DNA from: JAVBLK01 sp031553565
Lineage (GTDB): Bacteria; Bacillota; Clostridia; Christensenellales; DUVY01
Direction: 5' to 3'
Assembly (NCBI GenBank): GCA_031553565.1
Contig: JAVBLK010000023.1
Span: forward strand, 1-64,000
Length of the DNA stretch: 64,000 nucleotides
This document shows positions 8,690 to 16,795 of the stretch, in pieces; within the stretch, counting starts at the first letter, position 1; each line of letters starts with the position of its first letter. The notes below the pieces were generated by a model. That model was not told the DNA's origin. It searched no databases and worked only from the letters and a program-made list of their open reading frames with translations. The position numbers were made by a program, and so were the translations under genes.

Positions 8690-8727
8690 TATAATGATTG
8701 CAGGAAAACCCTTATGCCAAAAGGGTT
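8690..8727 (+). promoter_or_regulatory. HU promoter -10 box and leader hairpin
   Basis: An extended -10 (TGATATAAT, hexamer 8690-8695) has only a weak -35 (TTTTTA at 8667). The predicted transcript starts near 8702 and opens with a hairpin, AAAACCCTT paired with AAGGGTTTT. The HU start codon follows after a leader of about 100 nt. From 8579 to 8666 nothing else is seen. Confidence 0.55.
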
Positions 8728-8802
8728 TTAAGGATAAGGCAAGGCCTTAAATTTAATATGATGGGGCAGAGCCTAATAAAAAATGACGGAGGAAAACATT
8801 CA

Positions 8803-9087
8803 ATGAACAAAGGCGAATTCTTAAAGGCGGTTGCGGCAAAGGCGGACATGACCCAGAAACAGGCTGACGCGTTTTATGACGCGGCAATGGAAGTTCTGGT
8901 AGGCGAGCTGAAGAAAGGCGAGAAAGTCGCTCTCTTAGGCTTTGGTACTTTCGAAGTGAAGAAGAAAGCGGCGCGCGAGGGCATCAACCCCAAGACCGGC
9001 GCAAAGATCAAGATCGCGGCGTCCAACGCGCCCGCTCTGAAGCTGGGCAACAGCTTTAAAGAGCAGTTCAACCCCAAGAAGAAATAA
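8803..9087 (+). CDS. hup: DNA-binding protein HU
   Basis: Histone-like HU/IHF family protein, 94 residues, close to the usual 90. It binds and bends DNA as a dimer in the nucleoid. The typical N-terminal helix pair (MNKGEFLKAVAAKADMTQKQ), the GFGTFEV segment and the DNA-binding arm with NPKTG and a basic patch are present. The ATG at 8803 follows GGAGGA at 8788-8793; a longer upstream frame from 8698 covers the leader hairpin and is rejected. It is a single-gene unit with its own promoter and terminator. Confidence 0.95.
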   Translation: MNKGEFLKAVAAKADMTQKQADAFYDAAMEVLVGELKKGEKVALLGFGTFEVKKKAAREGINPKTGAKIKIAASNAPALKLGNSFKEQFNPKKK

Positions 9088-9109
9088 CGTTATTATTTCA
9101 AATAAAATG

Positions 9110-9148
9110 AGCCCTTCCGAAAAAACGCGGGAGGGCTTGTTTTTTATT
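9110..9148 (+). terminator. Terminator of the HU gene
   Basis: A 10-bp stem (AGCCCTTCCG with CGGGAGGGCT, one T-G pair) and an A-rich loop, followed by TGTTTTTTATT. Confidence 0.85.
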
Positions 9149-9240
9149 ATGCGGGGCGGCGAGCAACTTGCTTGGCAAGGGATGCGAGGAGGAGCAAGCA
9201 AAACGGCGTCATACACCGCAGCTTTCTGCTGAAAAGAATA

Positions 9241-9406
9241 TTAAGGAGGCGATGAATAAATGAGATCAATTTTGAGCAAGTATTTTTTAGTCTGGAAATG
9301 ACTTGTTTTTGCAGCAAATAGTAGAACTATTTGCAATAAAAGAAGGCGTTTACCGACAAAAAAGACGCGGCTATAAATTATATCGAATTATTCAGCGATT
9401 CCTTAA
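9241..9406. repeat. MITE-like element, family A, copy 2
   Basis: Runs from TTAAGGAGGCGATGAATAA to the complementary TTATTCAGCGATTCCTTAA. Orientation is opposite to copies 1 and 3. It holds the central AAATAG/CTATTT hairpin. Just outside, at 9425-9437, lies another small hairpin (AGGG-CTCTG-CCCT). Between 9149 and 9240 nothing is recognised. Confidence 0.75.
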
Positions 9407-9503
9407 ATTTGAATATTCGGGTCCAGGGCTCTGCCCTGTATAATACCGGTTTACAAGCCAAAAGTTGGAAAAAGGCATAGCATAATTCTTATAAAATCAC
9501 CTC

Positions 9504-9531
9504 TTGACAAATGTGAATAGTATGATACAAT
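9504..9531 (+). promoter_or_regulatory. Promoter of the 9583 lipoprotein gene
   Basis: TTGACA at 9504-9509, 16-nt spacer, and TACAAT at 9526-9531 preceded by TGA (extended -10). Confidence 0.7.
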
Positions 9532-9582
9532 GAAAGTACAAAATCAGGTGTAAATGGTATATATTGTAATAGGGGGCCTTTT

Positions 9583-10455
9583 ATGAAAAAAATCAGGAAG
9601 TTTATATTTTTAATATTCGCGGGGGTTATTTTTGTAATGGCCCTTGGATTTTCGGGATGCGCGTACGAGCCTAAAAAGGTGGAGGGGGACATATGGACTT
9701 ACTATATCCTGAAAAGCGGTAAGATCGCTCTTATGGGAATGAACCCGGACGCCGTACCAAAGGACGGAGTGCTGTATATCCCGAATAAGATCGACGGTCG
9801 GGAGATCGAATCATTTGCCGTTTCCAGGGGGAAAGGTTTTTATGGCGCGTGGATCGAATCTATGTCGATAACTAATATAATAAAAAGCGTTGTTGCGGAC
9901 GGGGTACCGATTACCTATCATTTTTGGACGGGGGGGACGGGAAGAATTAGAGAATTTGAATCAAGAAATCCCGAGAGCATGTATTTTTCGGAAGTTTTGA
10001 TCCAGCACAACATCATTGTTCCGGACGGCTGCCGGGAAAGTTATATCACAGCGATAGAAAAACAAAAAGAAGGCTTGTCGCGGCGTTATTGTGTACAAGA
10101 AAAAACAAAAGCCGTCGACTGGTGCGTGGACGAGGATGGATTGTTAAAGGGTTATTTCGGCCTGGAATCAGATCATTACGTATTGCCTAACGGAATAAAA
10201 AAAATAGACGTATTATCATTTGGCGGCGGGGGGGGGGATCCGAAGGCTATTACTTTGAACGACGATTTAGAGGAAATAGCTGACGATGGATTAAATTTTG
10301 GTAGTTATCGCGAGCCGTTAGAAGAAATAATTTTTTCGGAATCCGTAAAATATATTGGCGCCAGAGTAGGTCCGGTAAAAAAAGTATATTTATATCGTAA
10401 TACTGAAATTCATGAAAAAGCTTTTTGGAATGTTGAAATAATTTATTTAGACTAA
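9583..10455 (+). CDS. Lipoprotein with BspA-type leucine-rich repeats
   Basis: A 290-residue exported lipoprotein. The signal peptide ends in a lipobox with GFSGC, putting the modified cysteine near residue 26. The segment after it (YYIL..GKIAL..., VLYIPNKIDGREIESFA) and later strings (LPNGIKKIDVLSFGG, ITLNDDLEEIADDGL, IIFSESVKYIGARV) follow the LRR_5/BspA repeat pattern, usually linked to surface adhesion or protein binding. The gene is alone between its own promoter and a bidirectional terminator, with a ribosome site AGGGGG before the ATG. The binding partner is unknown, and the repeat set is short for the family. Confidence 0.75.
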   Translation: MKKIRKFIFLIFAGVIFVMALGFSGCAYEPKKVEGDIWTYYILKSGKIALMGMNPDAVPKDGVLYIPNKIDGREIESFAVSRGKGFYGAWIESMSITNIIKSVVADGVPITYHFWTGGTGRIREFESRNPESMYFSEVLIQHNIIVPDGCRESYITAIEKQKEGLSRRYCVQEKTKAVDWCVDEDGLLKGYFGLESDHYVLPNGIKKIDVLSFGGGGGDPKAITLNDDLEEIADDGLNFGSYREPLEEIIFSESVKYIGARVGPVKKVYLYRNTEIHEKAFWNVEIIYLD

Positions 10456-10500
10456 ATAGAAAAAAGATAAGGAGAAGGGAATGATGAGAAACGGTTTGAC

Positions 10501-10537
10501 AAAGAAAAACGCTCCGGATTTTGGAGCGTTTTTCTTT
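10501..10537. terminator. Bidirectional terminator
   Basis: A 15-bp perfect stem (AAAGAAAAACGCTCC and its complement) with a 7-nt loop. A and T runs on both sides let it end both the 9583 lipoprotein gene and the minus-strand HD-GYP operon. Confidence 0.85.
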
Positions 10538-10584
10538 AGCAACGCAATTTTCCATGCGTATTATAATGACTGAAAAATCACGCA

Positions 10585-11631
10585 TTACTCGTACAGCTTT
10601 CTGAATTCCGCCTTTACTACGTTGAAGGCTTTTACTATCGCGGGGTCGAACTGCGTGCCGGCGCCCTCGTTTATAATCTCCTCGGCGCGCTCTATCGTCA
10701 TGGCGGGCTTATAGACGCGTGCGCTGACCAGGGCGTCGTACACGTCGGCAAGCGCCATGATCCTGGCCGAAAGCGGGATGCTGCCGCCCGAAAGGCCGTC
10801 GGGATACCCCTTGCCGTCCCAGCGTTCGTGATGGTAGCGCGCTATGTTATAGCAATAGTTGAGGTATACGTCGTGCGGGTCGTCGATAAGCGATTTGATT
10901 ATGTTGCTGCCGATCGCCGAATGCGTTTTCATGACGGCATATTCCTCGTCGGTCAGCTTGGCGGGCTTTAACAGGATCTCGTCCGAGATACCTATCTTGC
11001 CGATATCGTGCAAAGGGACGGCTTTCGGTATGATCTCCAGCGCCATAGCGTCCACCTTTCTGTCAAGCTCCGGATGGTCATAAAGGTATTCGGTCACAAT
11101 ACGGCTCAAGTCCTTTGTGCGCTTGACGTGCTGGCCCGACTCTATATTGCGGTATTCTATCATATTGGCCATGGTTTCCAGCATCCGCTCCTTGGTCTTG
11201 ACCAGCTCGCTGACCTTTTCGGCGACCTGCTCTTCCAGGCTTTCGCTGTAGTGGCGCAGCATTAGGTGCGATTTTACGCGCGCCTTTACGACCTCGGGAT
11301 TGAACGGCTTGCTGATAAAATCCACCGCGCCGCCCGCTATCCCGCGGCTCTCGTTGGTTTCGGCGTCGGCGGCGGTTATGAAAATAACGGGGATCTTGCT
11401 TAAATGCGGGTTATGCGTTATTATATCGAGCACCTCGTACCCGTCCATATCCGGCATCATAATGTCCAGCAGGATCAGTGAGGGCAGGCTGCCGCCCCCC
11501 ATAAGCAGCGACACGGTTTCGAAGCCGCTCTGCGTTTGCACCACGTTGTACGTATCGTTCAATATCTCGTCAAGGATAAGCCGGTTCATATCGACGTCGT
11601 CAACTACCAAAATAGTGTCTTTCGTCTTCAT
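10585..11631 (-). CDS. Response regulator with HD-GYP domain
   Basis: A two-domain regulator of 348 residues. The receiver domain (about 5-125) has the D11/D12 pair and phospho-acceptor D56 in LLDIMMPDMDGYE. After a coiled linker comes an HD-GYP domain (about 150-345) with the metal-binding LHDIGKIGI motif and HHERWDGKGYP. HD-GYP proteins usually hydrolyse cyclic di-GMP, so this is a likely c-di-GMP phosphodiesterase controlled by phosphorylation. Its start codon shares one base with the stop of the hybrid kinase upstream (TAATG), so the two are translated together and the kinase is the probable phosphate source. Confidence 0.9.
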   Translation of the reverse strand: MKTKDTILVVDDVDMNRLILDEILNDTYNVVQTQSGFETVSLLMGGGSLPSLILLDIMMPDMDGYEVLDIITHNPHLSKIPVIFITAADAETNESRGIAGGAVDFISKPFNPEVVKARVKSHLMLRHYSESLEEQVAEKVSELVKTKERMLETMANMIEYRNIESGQHVKRTKDLSRIVTEYLYDHPELDRKVDAMALEIIPKAVPLHDIGKIGISDEILLKPAKLTDEEYAVMKTHSAIGSNIIKSLIDDPHDVYLNYCYNIARYHHERWDGKGYPDGLSGGSIPLSARIMALADVYDALVSARVYKPAMTIERAEEIINEGAGTQFDPAIVKAFNVVKAEFRKLYE

Positions 11632-14582
11632 TACAGCACTCCCTCCGATCTTAATGCCTCGAGCATCGAGTCAATAGCGGTCATAGTTTTATTGAAAGCG
11701 TCCTCCACGGGCTCCATCTCCCTGGCGTTGACCATAGCGGTCTTTAATACGGCCTCGACGGGGACGATAAGCTCGTACAGCGCTTTCAGCGACAGGTTGC
11801 CCGCTACGCCCTTTAAGGTGTGCATATGCATCTGCGCCGCCTTCAGGTCGCCGGAGACGACGGCTGCCTTTGCGTCCGGGAACAGCGGATTGCCCTTGAA
11901 GCTCTTCAGCATCATGGCGTACAGCTTCTTGTTTCCGCGTATGCGGTTCAAACCGCCGGCCGCGTCGATGTAGGGAAGGTACGCGGAATAATCCGCAGCC
12001 TTCGGGCTTTGTGCGTTATCCATAGTATTGATCTCCCTGGGTTTAAGATATTTATTAAGAGTATCGTAAAGCTTTTTATCGTCCACCGGTTTGCCTATAT
12101 GCCCGTTCATGCCGGCCGCCATACACCGGTCTATATCCTCCCGGAAAACGTTGGCCGTCATTGCGACTATCGGCACGGTCTTAGCATTGGGGAAGGGCAG
12201 GCCGCGTATATTCCGCGTTGCCTCGTAGCCGTCCATTTCAGGCATGTGGATGTCCATAAATATAAGCGAGTAGCTGTCTGGCGCCGCCGAATACATCGCA
12301 ACCGCCTGCCGCCCGTTTTCGGCGTAATCGACGCCGATGCGCGTAGGCTCCAGCAACGCTCCGGCAATATCGCGGTTGATCTCGACGTCCTCGGCGATAA
12401 GTACCCTTTTACCGGCAAAGTCGGGGGCGGCGATAATTTTTTCCGCGTTTTCCTGCGTTGTGTCCGCCGCGCCGATTGACGCGCCGCCGCCTTTTTTTAC
12501 ATCCCCGATTTTTCTTCCGGGGGTAACGTCGTTCCCTTGGCCGACCCCGGCCCTTATATTAAAGAAAAACCGGCTGCCCTTTCCCGGCTCGCTTTCGGCG
12601 CGGATAGCGCCGCCCATCAGCGAAACAAGGTTTTTGCTGATCGAAAGCCCCAGCCCGGTGCCCCCGAATTTTCTGGAGATACTGCCGTCGCCCTGTTCGA
12701 AAGCCATAAACAAACGGCTCTGCTGCTCCTTGGAAATCCCTATTCCGTTGTCCTCGACCGTAAACCCGATATCGGCCTCCGCGCCGTTTAGGCCTAAAAG
12801 ACGGGCCGACAAGCGCACCGTGCCGCCGTCCGGGGTAAACTTGACCGCGTTTGAGAGGAGGTTAGTCAACACTTGGGCAAGCCTTGTTTCGTCGCCTATA
12901 AGTATCTTCGGAATGTCCGGAGCAACGTCAAGGTGCAGGCTTTGACGCTTTTCGTCAGACTTCACCGAGATTATGCTGCAAACGTTTTCTAAAGCCTCGC
13001 AGAGGCGGAAGGGTTGTTTCGAGAGCTCTATTTTTCCCGCCTCTATTTTGGACATATCCAATATGTCGTTGATTATGGACAGCAGCTGGCCGCTGGCCGC
13101 ATCCACCTTATTCAAACACGATTTTATTTTTACGATATCGCCGCTTGCGGACGCGATCTTGGTCATGCCTATGATCGCGTTCATAGGGGTGCGTATCTCG
13201 TGGCTCATGCGGGAGAGAAATTCGGATTTCGCCTTATCGCTCTTTTCGGCGATTTTAAGGACGCGTTCTAATTCCTTGTCGCGCTCGATCATCTCCAGCT
13301 CGCCGTGCTTTTTGTCCGTGATATCCTGAAACATCCCTAAGAGCGAGGTTATGCCGCCCTCGGAGTCGGCCACCGGCACAATGCTGACAGAAAACCAGCG
13401 TTTCACGTTTCCCGGGTTGACATCCTCGACCTCGTGATTGAGCAGGGCCTTTCCGGTCGCCAGCGCCGCGGCGTCGAAGGCGGCAAGGCTCCGGCAGATT
13501 CCCTCATTGCCGGGGTAATCGCGGCGGTTTAAAATATCCCCGGGCAGCACGTTGAAGTAATCGGCGAACTGGATATTGCAGCCCGTAAAAGTGAGCGCGG
13601 CGTCCTTCCAATATATGCACATCGGCACAGTATCGACCACCTCGCGCAGCTCGCGCTGAGCCTTGAAAAGCTTTTGTTCGGCTTGCTTGCGCTCGATGCC
13701 GAGGGAAATAGTGCTGCAAACTGCCTGGGCAAGCAGCATGGAGGCGGAACTCCATACGCTTGTTTCGCGCCGCTGCTGGATCGCCATAAAGCCCCAGTAT
13801 CGCTTGCCCGAAAAAATAGGTATATTGAAGAGATCCTTTACGCCGAAGTGCTCTGAAAAAACCTTATGCAGACTGCGCGGCACATCGGGGTCGCTTAAAA
13901 CAAAAAGCTTGCCCGCGCGCATTTTCCTGTCAACAAAATCGTCCGGGTCGAGGGTTTTACGGCTGACGACGCGGTCTTTAGTAAGAAATGCCGGTTCAGA
14001 CGCCCAGTCCGCCGCGGTTGTCGCCGTGTCGGTGACAGGGTCGATATTTACGACAGCTATTTTATCCGCGTTCAGGTATACGCCCAGCTTTGCGATCGCG
14101 CCGTTCATCGACGTGTCCAGGTCTGTATTGGAGGCAAAATTGATCGCGATATCGGTGAGCAGTTCCTGCTGCGCCACCTGCCGGTGCAGCGTTTGCTGAG
14201 TTTCCTTGAGGTCAGTGATATCCAGCGAATTCTGTATATGGACCATTTTTCCGTTTGGCCATTTTATCAGCGAGTCGGTGTTCTTATAGTATTTTTTCGT
14301 AACAGTGTTATGCTCTTCCCAAACGACGGTTTCTTTTGGGTTTTTCCTTAAAACCTTGCGCGGACAGAAACTGCATTCGTCCGAAAAGCCGTTTTGCAGA
14401 ACCTTCCAGCAGATTTGGCCTGTAAAATCGCCGCCGCCGAAAAGGTCAGACATTTTCCTGTTCATAAACAGGATCTCGCTTGTATCGATATCGGTTACGT
14501 ATACACAGGTGTCCATGCTGTCCAAAATAGAACGGACGGCTTCGACCTCTTTTGCATACGGTTTTGCGGTCAGCTTTGCCAT
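11631..14582 (-). CDS. Hybrid sensor histidine kinase (PAS-GAF-PAS-HK-REC-HPt)
   Basis: A 983-residue multi-domain kinase. In order: a PAS domain (about 10-125) carrying a cysteine cluster (CWKVL, ECSFCP) that could bind metal or sense redox; a GAF domain (about 140-300); a second PAS (about 315-430); HisKA with the H-box SHEIRTP near residue 460; HATPase with NLLSNAVKFTP and GTGLGLSIS; a receiver with D near 776 in FMDIHMPEMDG; and a C-terminal HPt with MHTLKGVAGN near 920. No membrane segment is visible, so it is probably cytoplasmic. It can run a full internal phosphorelay and pass phosphate to the HD-GYP regulator that overlaps its stop. Its start lacks a Shine-Dalgarno and lies 7 nt after a -10 box. 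Confidence 0.9.
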   Translation of the reverse strand: MAKLTAKPYAKEVEAVRSILDSMDTCVYVTDIDTSEILFMNRKMSDLFGGGDFTGQICWKVLQNGFSDECSFCPRKVLRKNPKETVVWEEHNTVTKKYYKNTDSLIKWPNGKMVHIQNSLDITDLKETQQTLHRQVAQQELLTDIAINFASNTDLDTSMNGAIAKLGVYLNADKIAVVNIDPVTDTATTAADWASEPAFLTKDRVVSRKTLDPDDFVDRKMRAGKLFVLSDPDVPRSLHKVFSEHFGVKDLFNIPIFSGKRYWGFMAIQQRRETSVWSSASMLLAQAVCSTISLGIERKQAEQKLFKAQRELREVVDTVPMCIYWKDAALTFTGCNIQFADYFNVLPGDILNRRDYPGNEGICRSLAAFDAAALATGKALLNHEVEDVNPGNVKRWFSVSIVPVADSEGGITSLLGMFQDITDKKHGELEMIERDKELERVLKIAEKSDKAKSEFLSRMSHEIRTPMNAIIGMTKIASASGDIVKIKSCLNKVDAASGQLLSIINDILDMSKIEAGKIELSKQPFRLCEALENVCSIISVKSDEKRQSLHLDVAPDIPKILIGDETRLAQVLTNLLSNAVKFTPDGGTVRLSARLLGLNGAEADIGFTVEDNGIGISKEQQSRLFMAFEQGDGSISRKFGGTGLGLSISKNLVSLMGGAIRAESEPGKGSRFFFNIRAGVGQGNDVTPGRKIGDVKKGGGASIGAADTTQENAEKIIAAPDFAGKRVLIAEDVEINRDIAGALLEPTRIGVDYAENGRQAVAMYSAAPDSYSLIFMDIHMPEMDGYEATRNIRGLPFPNAKTVPIVAMTANVFREDIDRCMAAGMNGHIGKPVDDKKLYDTLNKYLKPREINTMDNAQSPKAADYSAYLPYIDAAGGLNRIRGNKKLYAMMLKSFKGNPLFPDAKAAVVSGDLKAAQMHMHTLKGVAGNLSLKALYELIVPVEAVLKTAMVNAREMEPVEDAFNKTMTAIDSMLEALRSEGVL

Positions 14583-14589
14583 AAAAATA

Positions 14590-14618
14590 ATTTTATCATA
14601 TTGTTAACAGAATGTAAA
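14590..14618 (-). promoter_or_regulatory. Promoter of the hybrid kinase operon
   Basis: On the minus strand: TTTACA (14613-14618), 17-nt spacer, TAAAAT (14590-14595), then 7 nt to the ATG. This predicts a leaderless transcript. Confidence 0.6.
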
Positions 14619-14677
14619 GAAAAGGCAGATAAATTTGCGGGATGAAAACAACTGACACTTCCGCGGGGGGAGGGGTC

Positions 14678-14706
14678 TTGACAAATATATGTTAACAGCA
14701 TATACT
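14678..14706 (+). promoter_or_regulatory. Promoter of the 14727 sensor gene
   Basis: TTGACA at 14678-14683, 17-nt spacer, TATACT at 14701-14706. The leader to the ATG at 14727 is only about 14 nt and has no clear Shine-Dalgarno. Confidence 0.7.
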
Positions 14707-14726
14707 TATGTAAAGCGTGCGGGCAT

Positions 14727-16103
14727 ATGGGAAAATTGTTTGAATTTGAATTTGCTTACAGCGGCGGGATGCAACTCATTCTTTTTTTTGTGTCCCTGAT
14801 AACGACATTTATTTTCTATTATGCAACGACCGACATAGTTTTAACTATATACGGGGAAAAGGCCGGCGTCCTTAGAAAAACTGTGTATACGCTGCTTGTC
14901 GGCACGGGCCTTAATACTTTCTGGATATACATTATTTATTATATCGGCGGGAAGGCCAATTTTTCCCCGGAGATATACAGCCTTGTGACGATCCCGAACC
15001 CGGTCTTTGCATTGATATACTATTATTTGGGGGTCAAAGTTTTAAAATTACAGCCGCACCGGTCAGTACGGCTGCTGGCTAACACATATCTCTTCATTAT
15101 GGCGATAAAGATGTTCCAGCGCATAGTCGGCAGTTACATTTTCGCGCAGAAAGACGGGAGCGTGTGGGGTGACTGGAACTATCTTTTGGACGCCGCGTCA
15201 CTGGTTGCGTTTACCTTTTTCTATCTGATTATCTTTTTTATATCCAAAAAGCATATCGTTAAAAGCCGTTTTTTGATACCCTATACCGACAGGGTGCAAA
15301 GCCGGCCTATATGGGCAGAGATACTGTGGCTGTTTATAAAGACGGCGCTGTTATATTCCTTTATCGTCCTTTACGGAAAGTACGCAAACATTGACGAAAA
15401 ATTGTATATAATAATTTTGTTTTTAGCGGCCGCAGCCTTTCTTTATATTAATTTGTCGTCGGATGCCCGGCGGGGGATGCGCGCGGAAATACAAAATAAA
15501 GCGGCATATATAAAAAGCCTTAACGACACTATCGACGATTTCAGCGGCATGCGCCACGACGTAAACAATATTCTGCAATCATATGAGGGTTATATAGAAT
15601 CCGAGGACATCGAAAAGCTGAAAAAATACCACAGCTCGCTGTTCGACACCACGGTAATGTTCAACCAACAGGCGCATATAAATAAAAACTTCCGTGACAA
15701 CCCCGCGATCTTCGTGCTTTTGATGGGGAAGATGAAGTCCGCCGAGAACTCGGATATAAAAATGCGCATCAATCTTTTGTGCGATACAGGCGAGCAGTTT
15801 ATTCCGAACATAGAGCTGTGCAGGATCATCGGCGGGGTATTGGACGGCGCGCTGGCGGCGGCGGCAGAGACGGTAAAAAAGCGTGTGAGCGTCGTTTTCG
15901 AGGAGGGGGAAAAGGGCAGCTTGCTGATCGTAATCGATTACAGCGCCGCTGAAAACCCCGAAAAAAAACAGGCAGGGGCAGCGTGGGACAGTCTGCGGCG
16001 CGCGCGGAAAAGTGTAAATAGATTCCCGAACGTATCCTTGCAGACGACGTATCACGACGGTGAGATCACCGTGTATATAAATCTTACCAAGGCAGCTGAT
16101 TGA
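14727..16103 (+). CDS. GHKL-type membrane sensor with degraded ATPase domain
   Basis: A 458-residue protein built like the Agr-type kinases. About six membrane segments occupy residues 10-245. A helical dimerisation region has H277 in MRHDVNN, and a C-terminal domain sits where the GHKL ATPase should be. In that domain the N box reads GGVLDGALAAA, without the metal-binding Asn pattern, and no G-box (GxGL) can be found; the matching stretch is AAWDSLRRARKSV. It is therefore unlikely to bind ATP normally and may be a pseudokinase or phosphotransfer partner. No LytTR regulator is adjacent. It has its own strong promoter. The GHKL assignment of the fold is an inference from layout and the H-box. 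Confidence 0.7.
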   Translation: MGKLFEFEFAYSGGMQLILFFVSLITTFIFYYATTDIVLTIYGEKAGVLRKTVYTLLVGTGLNTFWIYIIYYIGGKANFSPEIYSLVTIPNPVFALIYYYLGVKVLKLQPHRSVRLLANTYLFIMAIKMFQRIVGSYIFAQKDGSVWGDWNYLLDAASLVAFTFFYLIIFFISKKHIVKSRFLIPYTDRVQSRPIWAEILWLFIKTALLYSFIVLYGKYANIDEKLYIIILFLAAAAFLYINLSSDARRGMRAEIQNKAAYIKSLNDTIDDFSGMRHDVNNILQSYEGYIESEDIEKLKKYHSSLFDTTVMFNQQAHINKNFRDNPAIFVLLMGKMKSAENSDIKMRINLLCDTGEQFIPNIELCRIIGGVLDGALAAAAETVKKRVSVVFEEGEKGSLLIVIDYSAAENPEKKQAGAAWDSLRRARKSVNRFPNVSLQTTYHDGEITVYINLTKAAD

Positions 16104-16131
16104 AAAACATCCGGACGGGCAGGAAAAATTG

Positions 16132-16752
16132 TCAGAGAAACGCTTCTTTTAATTTTTCAGGGGCAAGCGCGCGGCCGGCGGCCTCGTCCAGCTTTTTTAG
16201 GACCCTTTCATAATCGCTTAAGGGTACGGCAAAAACTATTGAAACCACATTGCCGTAAGCCGTGTTTAAAACGGCGGCCCCGAATGCGTTGAGAACCCTC
16301 GTGATTTTTTCAGCCTCCGGGTACGAAACGGCGACGGAACAGACCGAGGAGTATTTTCTGGTAACGACCGTGGCCGCGGATACCGCCTCCTTTGCCGCGC
16401 GCGCGTAGGCCCTTGTCAAACCGCCCGCGCCCAGCTTTTTGCCGCCGAACCAGCGGACGGCGCAGACCAGGATGTGCCGCAGCGCGTTCGCCTTCAAAAC
16501 CTCCAGCATCGGCATACCCGCCGTGCCCTGCGGCTCGCCGTCATCGGAAAAACGCGCGACGTTCCCCAGGTCGTCGGCAATGTAGGCGTAGCAGTGGTGA
16601 GTTGCGTCAGGGTAAAGCTTCCGGATATTCAAAAGCCCGGCTTCGGCGTCCTCCGCCGATTCTATCGGCAGGCAAATAAAAAGAAAGGCCGATTTCTCTA
16701 TCTCGAAACGGCCTGTCGTTTTTTCTTTGATTGTTTTATATGACGTTACCAT
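16132..16752 (-). CDS. yigZ: YigZ/IMPACT family protein
   Basis: A 206-residue member of the widespread UPF0029 family. The family core is present: the N-terminal part with HHCYAYI and FSDDGEPQGTAGMP, then RWFGGKKLGAGGLTRAYARAA. The C-terminal ferredoxin-like domain (about 135-206) is also there. Length is normal. The biochemical role is not settled; eukaryotic IMPACT binds GCN1, and bacterial members are linked to ribosome or translation control. It converges with the sensor gene at 14727, with 28 nt between stops and no terminator seen. Confidence 0.9.
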   Translation of the reverse strand: MVTSYKTIKEKTTGRFEIEKSAFLFICLPIESAEDAEAGLLNIRKLYPDATHHCYAYIADDLGNVARFSDDGEPQGTAGMPMLEVLKANALRHILVCAVRWFGGKKLGAGGLTRAYARAAKEAVSAATVVTRKYSSVCSVAVSYPEAEKITRVLNAFGAAVLNTAYGNVVSIVFAVPLSDYERVLKKLDEAAGRALAPEKLKEAFL

Positions 16753-16795
16753 TTTTTTTGTTTATGGCAGGAGGGCGCGGCGCATTCCAACCCGG

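Noticed and set aside
8300..9406. Insertion sequence with transposase
   Set aside because: The repeats here encode no protein; only non-autonomous elements are supported.
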